Below, one piece after another: positions 18,778 to 23,610 of a DNA stretch of 23,610 nt (position 1 is the stretch's first letter; every line of letters begins with the position of its first letter). Under the pieces are notes generated by a model. That model was not told where the DNA came from and searched no databases. It saw only the letters and a program-made list of their open reading frames with translations. Origin of the DNA: Macrocybe gigantea. Its lineage: Eukaryota; Basidiomycota; Agaricomycetes; Agaricales; Callistosporiaceae. The stretch lies in assembly GCA_011319805.1 (NCBI GenBank), contig SJRY01000221.1, positions 1 through 23,610 on the forward strand, in the 5' to 3' direction. Position numbers and translations under genes: made by a program.

Positions 18778-21700
18778 TCATAAAATGTCATCCATGATCG
18801 ATGAATCAGCATCACCAGCCAGTCTGGCAAGCAAATCGCCGTCACTAGGCATCAAGTCCAAAATCAGAGTAAGGAGGCCTTGTGTGAAATTGATGCGATC
18901 CTTCTTGTATGCAAATTTGAGTAACTGAAGGGCTTCCATAAGCGCTGGATGAATGCGATTGCGTTTTTTTGTGTCCGTTTTGCTGGCCGATGAGAATATT
19001 CGCTCTGATGGAACAGCTGAGGCGGGTACAGAGAGATAGTCGAGTGCTATAGCGTAAAGGGTAGGAAAGACCGTTTCGTTCACCTGGATAAATTCATGAG
19101 AGGTCATTCGAATATTCAATATTTATCAACTTACCTGCCAAAATCGAAGTGGAACAATTTCACCTATATTATGCAATGGGCCCATGACGTACCGTTGAAA
19201 TTCTTCCTCGACGCTCTGGGTTCCAGTCGAGATGCCATGTCCTTCTGTCACCTTCAACGTCAGTTTCTGCCAGGCGAGTTGTCGTGGAGCGACGCGACGT
19301 GGCTCAGCAGGGGCATTGCTCGCGATCCGCGTAACTGGTTGATTATGCCGATATTCCATCATCTACTTGAATATCAGCAGTCGATCAAATAGAAACACAA
19401 CTGAATGTACTGTTTCCTTGATCGCTTTCTCAGCCTCGTCAGCGTATTCCCGTTCCCAGTAGACTCGAAACCACGACATCCGCACAGTCGGATTTAGAAC
19501 TAGACAATGCTGTCAGTAAATGTCCACGTCACAATGGGCTACTCACATAATGCGATTGCATAGGCTCGGGTATTGTCAATTTTTCGGTAGTACTTGATAG
19601 CATAGTCCAAACCGACATCAATGAAAGGACCAAGATGTGGTTTCTTCTCGCGGAGCTCTTCCCAGAGAGTCATGAATGTCTCTATGGCAGGGATTGTATC
19701 ACATAGTGTAGGTACCCGCTCAAATGATAAGACATTGTACACGTTATGTGGCACCTAAGGAGGAATAAATGAAAAAAGTCTGTTAATAGAATGCTCCAGC
19801 TACAATACCTCGAGGATGCTCTTAATATCGACCAAAACCTGCCATTCACATGACGTTAAACGTAGTTTGTGAAGAGCTTTCTGTTCCGGCAACGACAAAA
19901 AGACTTCGATCGGCTATTTGGGATTCATTGTAAGACTGTGAATCCGTGACCAAGTTGGATTGGTAATACATACCTGACGGAGATAAAGGAATCGCTCAAC
20001 CATCAGGAACGTTGAATCCCATCATGTCCTGACATCAAGGAGAAGCTCGTAGACGGTTAATAATAGGCCTTCATCGTCCTTGAATCTTCCGCGTGCGATG
20101 CCATCTTGAATGACTTGAAAGAACGCTTCTTTTCATTGACCAGATAAATGCACAGCACAGCAAACATTCCGGACCAAGGCGAGCGGATTACGAGCTACGG
20201 CTTCCTCATACATTTGACGAGCTTCGTTATCCCAGCTAGGAGGGGGTGGAATGGAGTGCAGAATACTCTCATCGAAATCTTGGTCGTTACTTGGATCTGA
20301 GGTATCCAAGAAAATGTTCGGGATCATGGATGCGTCAAGGGAATGGTAAAAGCATCAGATGTTGACGGTTCAATACAAATATTGGCGCGTTCTTCTGGTT
20401 TGCTCGAGAACATCTTAATGACATGTGTCACACAAATGTGCACAACATGAGGAAAGCATCGTATACGATTCTCTCGGTGGTGAAATGGGATATCGCGTTG
20501 TCGGAGGAGGGACTCGAGATGTTGAAGAGTAGTCACGTTGTTGGATGCGTTGTCAAGAGTGAAAAGTCCAACCTACTTAAATGTTAGAGCTAGCACTTCT
20601 TGTATGTAAAATGGCATTACCTTGACGGTTACTCTGACGTGGTCCAAAAGAGGGAGGACGACTCTAGCAAGACGTTCTCCGGAGTGTGTGCCATGCAGGT
20701 GATGAAAAGCAATCAGGGAACACTCGAGACTGAGAGCACGACTGTCACTGTCGTGGCTTATCCAATGCGCTGTGATAGCCAAGAACGGGCATAAAGATGA
20801 TGAGGACCAAATATCCATCGTGAAGTTCACTTTTCCGGGAGCGTTCTGAAAAATCTGATGAATAACAAGACAGAAATATGTAAATCAAAAACAAACCGCA
20901 AAGTTCTGCCTTAATTCAGGTAGAAGACGGTGTACTCGCTGCATAATCGATTCCCTTATCTTTGTCCGATGAGGAATGTCTGCATCGCGCAGTGCTTCCC
21001 GCAGAAGGAGGAGCAGCATCCGGAACTCTGGGCATTCAACGACGCTGATGGACTAAATGGGAATAACAGTCAGTGTCAGGCTGTCATGTACAAACTATGG
21101 GCCTACCTGATCATCGACGACAATGAATCTGACGAGATACTCATGAAACCTCTCGAGCGTGAAAGGTAGTCTGTTGGCGTCTAGTGCTGATAAGGCTGGA
21201 GTGTTTCTTGTATCGGCACTCTGAACTTTCCATCCCTTACTTGCGCAAACATTGAGGTACTCGTCCTGGTGCTTGCTGAACAAGTGGTTGCGAAGGGGAG
21301 AGTTCGAAGTCGTGGAACTAAAGACCTTGTTGATTCCGTTCTTCCTACAATATGGCAAGCATTAGGGAGATGAATTCAGGGCTATTGAGATCGACTTACT
21401 TGCACAAAAGGCACACGGTGCCTACGGTCTTGTCCGATTTATCGAAGAAGTGTTGTATATCATAGGCGATATTTTGTCCTTTGGACTTCGCAGGGCCCGT
21501 GAAATTGATGACTGGAAGGGGTGAAGAGCCAGCTTCGGTTGCCAGACTCTCTGACGGTGGTGGCACATTAGTAGAACCTTCATCGTCACTGTACCGCTGG
21601 CCATCAATGCCTCTATAGTCGAACTCCTCACCAGAGGAAAGGTCGGGGGGAGATGCAGCTTGGCGTCTAGTGGGACGAGGCAGCAGAAGGGTCTGAGGCG

Positions 21701-21968
21701 GAAAGATCTCAGGCGGAATAGGACGCGGAGTGGGATCCACTGAGGAAATCATAGAAGGCTGGAGAGAATGTGGAGCAGACTGCTGGGCTGCCAGACGAGT
21801 GGTGGGGTGAGTTGGCCGTGAAGGGATAGCCCGCTGTCTCCTTGTCTTTATTCCAGCGCCACCTTCAGTTTCCGGAGTGTAAGGTTCGGGTGTAGAATTG
21901 ATGGGAACTGTTGGTGGAGCATCCATCGATGGCTCTGTAGTCGCTTGGCATCGTGGTTTGCGAGGCAT
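18778..21968 (-). pseudogene. hAT transposase, intron-containing and inactivated
   Basis: A cut-and-paste transposase. From the ATG at 21968 it encodes a basic/Pro-rich N-terminus, then a BED-type finger split by an intron: VCLLC, joined to KKNGINKVFSS, then NSPLRNHLFSKHQ. The DDE-type core follows, with TMDIWSSSSLCPFLAITAHW (first Asp), GLFTLDNASNNVTTLQHLES (second Asp), RIRCFPHVVHICVTHVI and LLDVRT.WDSTFLMVER. The C-terminal hATC dimerisation region carries FPTLYAIALDYLSVPASAVP, SERIFSSASKTDTKKRNRI and LQLLKFAYKKDR. At least seven introns with good GT-AG ends are visible. It is broken by TGA at 20135-20133 (after HLSGQ), TGA at 20024-20022 (within VRT.WDS), and a one-base frame change near 20330-20340. 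Both stops sit where the family has Arg, fitting CGA to TGA. The rest of the frame is well preserved, so inactivation is not ancient. Confidence 0.9.
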
Positions 21969-22200
21969 TACTGACTGGGTGGAGATGGCACAAGTCCGAA
22001 ACGCTCGCCTGGTCATATAAGGTGGAACATGCCACCTGATGACGCGGACGGGAGGGATTGAATGTGGTATGCATGCTACATCCTGCATGGCAAAGATAAG
22101 AGGCTCGATTACGTTTAGAGAGTATGCTGGCAAGGGACATACTTGAATGTTCCCCTCCTCGAGGTCCTCCCTAAGCTGCATGTATGGTGGTGCTTTATCA

Positions 22201-22362
22201 CATGCATTCGGGTTATCTGACCTACTTGGGCGTCATTGACCCATTTATCCTCCTCATTGTCCGTTAACTTCTCAGACAGGTCACTTCATTTCATGACATT
22301 CAAGTTACTCAGGTACTATCTAATGTAAATCGACGCCTAACTACAATGGGATGGCAACTTGG
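22201..22362. other. Upstream flank of the hAT transposase gene
   Basis: AT-rich, gene-free sequence between the transposase 5' region and the foldback. I looked for an inverted match to the left candidate terminus and found none. The segment GGCAACTTGGTACACTA at 22353-22369 is only a broken resemblance. Confidence 0.4.
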
Positions 22363-22370
22363 TACACTAT

Positions 22371-22588
22371 AAGGAGGGATGGTGGTGGTAGCGGACGAGG
22401 TGGAAGCATGCGAAAGCGGAGTTGGGCGGCATCATAGGGTAGTGGGAAGTTGAAACGTCGGGTATTGCCCGGGCCGAGTTCCCGACTCAGGCAATACCTG
22501 ACATTTCAACTTCCCACTACCCATGAGCCGCCCAACTCCGCTTTTCACATGCTTCCACTCCTCGTCCGCTACTACTACCATCCCCCTT
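22371..22588. repeat. Foldback (MITE-like) inverted repeat with 99-nt arms
   Basis: The left arm, 22371-22469, is complementary to the right arm, 22490-22588, around a 20-nt spacer. By eye the arms differ by five substitutions, all transitions, and about five short indels. Three of the substitutions fall at CpG positions of the left arm. Weak similarity may extend a few bases outside the arms (ACACTAT on the left, ATGGTGTGTT on the right). I found no clear target-site duplication. No coding capacity is present. The element could be a non-autonomous transposon or part of the hAT 5' end; I favour an independent foldback. Confidence 0.85.
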
Positions 22589-22796
22589 CATGGTGTGTTC
22601 TAGTAGTCAGTAAATAGTTATGCAATGAAAATGAGTGAGAAAAAAAATGAAAGGCAAAGAAGAACGCGTGAAATCAGTCATTGCACGATGTACGCGTCGT
22701 TCGCAATGATCATTGCCGTCGTTTTACCCATCGTTTTTGCGGCAGGATGCTGATAATGATTCTTAGCCTCTACGCCGCACTCAAAGTTGCCGCAAT
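22589..22796. other. Spacer between the foldback and the Spt5-like fossil
   Basis: AT-rich at first (22610-22665, with an A run), with no recognisable coding sequence until the RFFDVEAG segment after 22796. Confidence 0.45.
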
Positions 22797-23610
22797 GCCC
22801 CGATACGTTTCAGACGCAGCTTTACGATTCTTCGACGTTGAGGCAGGGTGTGTACGACCAAAATGACAGTGATGATGAGGAGGAGGACGATCTTGGTGAG
22901 CTGGACTGACTCTATGAAATGACACAAGATAACTATTCTATCTCCAGACGACTTCATAGACGATACGATCCCTGATGTGCAAACTGGTCCCTCGCACGCC
23001 GTTACCGGAGGACAATGAAAACAGAGGACGGCTTTGAAGCCTGCTGTCGCGCATCGCACAGTACGCGCATCAACCTCGAAATACGTCTCTGTGTCCGCTG
23101 GACGAAGAAATCAGTGTGGGCGTTCCGTTGGAGGGCATATTGAAAGACGATGACTATCCATTATGGCGTATTCCTTGCCGCGTAAGTGGACCTTAAGCAT
23201 TTCGATGGCTACTAACGTTCTCTGTGTAGATTGGCGTGGAGGATCAGGGTTTGATGTCGTTATTCCTGCAGCCAAACCTGAGCATCAACTCCGTGCTGCT
23301 TTCCATAGGGTCTACCTCGCGGCTCCATCTATGTAGAAGCAACGATGAATCAAGCCCTCCGCCAGCTCCTCAAAATAATCCCAGTGTGTTTCTCATCGTA
23401 CCCTGGAAATCAACGCAAAGCAGATCGACGTAAAGGATGGCAGCGGACCTTGACGGTATTGGAGCCTGTGGTACTCCTACAGTCGGGTCATGGGTGAGGG
23501 TTCTCCGGGGCCGGTACAAGGGCGACGTAGGCTTAATCCGCAACTGTGCCGGCCCCTTCGTAGGTGTCTTGCTGATACTCGCCTGACTTTCAACGATCCG
23601 CCCCACCCGA
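22797..23610 (+). pseudogene. Decayed Spt5-like (acidic N-terminus, NGN, KOW) gene, 3' end beyond window
   Basis: Fragments in different plus-strand frames follow the order of Spt5/DSIF. First RYVSDAALRFFDVEAG, then an acidic run (VYDQNDSDDEEEDDL) ending at a GT-AG intron, then DDFIDDTIPDVQ. Further on, YPLWRIPCR sits before a second intron. Then come the NGN signature GSIYVEATMNQALRQLLKII (23313 onward) and the KOW-type segment GSWVRVLRGRYKGDVGLIRN (23486 onward). Between these blocks the frame shifts near 22850 and again before the NGN and KOW segments. TGA codons interrupt after VTGGQ and after GVLLILA, the second where the family has Arg. Real Spt5 couples elongating RNA polymerase II to processing factors. 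This copy cannot be that essential gene; it looks like a member of the multicopy Spt5-like family that I recall from mushroom genomes. Confidence 0.72.

Larger units (their letters stand above)
18456..22200 (-). mobile_element. Degenerate hAT-family DNA transposon
   Basis: The interior is a hAT transposase gene (18778-21968). The candidate terminus on the 3' side of the gene starts TAGTGTTGCCGCGGCTCGGC at 18456, followed by CGGCT-type repeats to about 18600. This is the kind of short terminal repeat plus subterminal motif array seen in hAT elements. The adjoining eight bases, GCCATCGA at 18448-18455, would be the target-site copy, but I did not find that copy or an inverted terminus on the other side. 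The right limit given is therefore only a guess, just past the transposase start, and the element may be truncated. Confidence 0.6.

Overview
The window looks like nuclear DNA from a filamentous basidiomycete, most likely an Agaricomycete (mushroom or polypore group). The genes are split by many short GT-AG introns, mostly 45-70 nt. The conserved genes are eukaryotic housekeeping genes in fungal form, and the accessory sequence matches families that are expanded in mushroom genomes. There are no bacterial operons, no rRNA, no CRISPR array, and no tRNA I can support. All exon joins below were worked out by hand from reading-frame continuity and splice signals.

Left part (1-9,900). A Zn2Cys6 transcription factor on the minus strand runs off the left edge. 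About 4.4 kb follow in which I recognise no gene. Next come a compact BUD20/ZNF593-type ribosome export factor (minus strand, four exons) and two tandem secreted Cys-rich proteins on the minus strand. The first secreted gene is intact. The second, about 1 kb upstream, shows the same architecture but is broken by small deletions.

Middle part (10,360-17,124). FIG4, a Sac-domain phosphoinositide phosphatase (nine exons, minus), and POP4, the RNase P/MRP subunit p29 (four exons, plus), are divergent. Their start codons are separated by only 67 bp, and that gap contains a CACGTG palindrome. POP4 converges on a three-exon gene of unknown function with a C-terminal coiled coil. That gene is in turn divergent from a charged-helix protein gene interrupted by a TGA codon.

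Right part (17,125-23,610). This part is TE-like and decayed. It holds a long pyrimidine-rich tract, a degenerate hAT transposase gene (BED finger, DDE-type core, hATC domain) with CGGCT-rich subterminal DNA, a foldback element with 99-nt arms, and a fossil NGN-KOW (Spt5-like) gene running off the right edge. The stops that break these genes are mostly TGA where CGA (Arg) is expected. The foldback arms differ only by transitions and short indels. Both observations suggest CpG methylation and deamination acting on repeats.

I see no convincing new multi-gene system. The best leads are the cytosine-decay signature shared by unrelated elements, the foldback, the A24 tract at a FIG4 3' splice site, and the unknown coiled-coil gene with its broken divergent neighbour.
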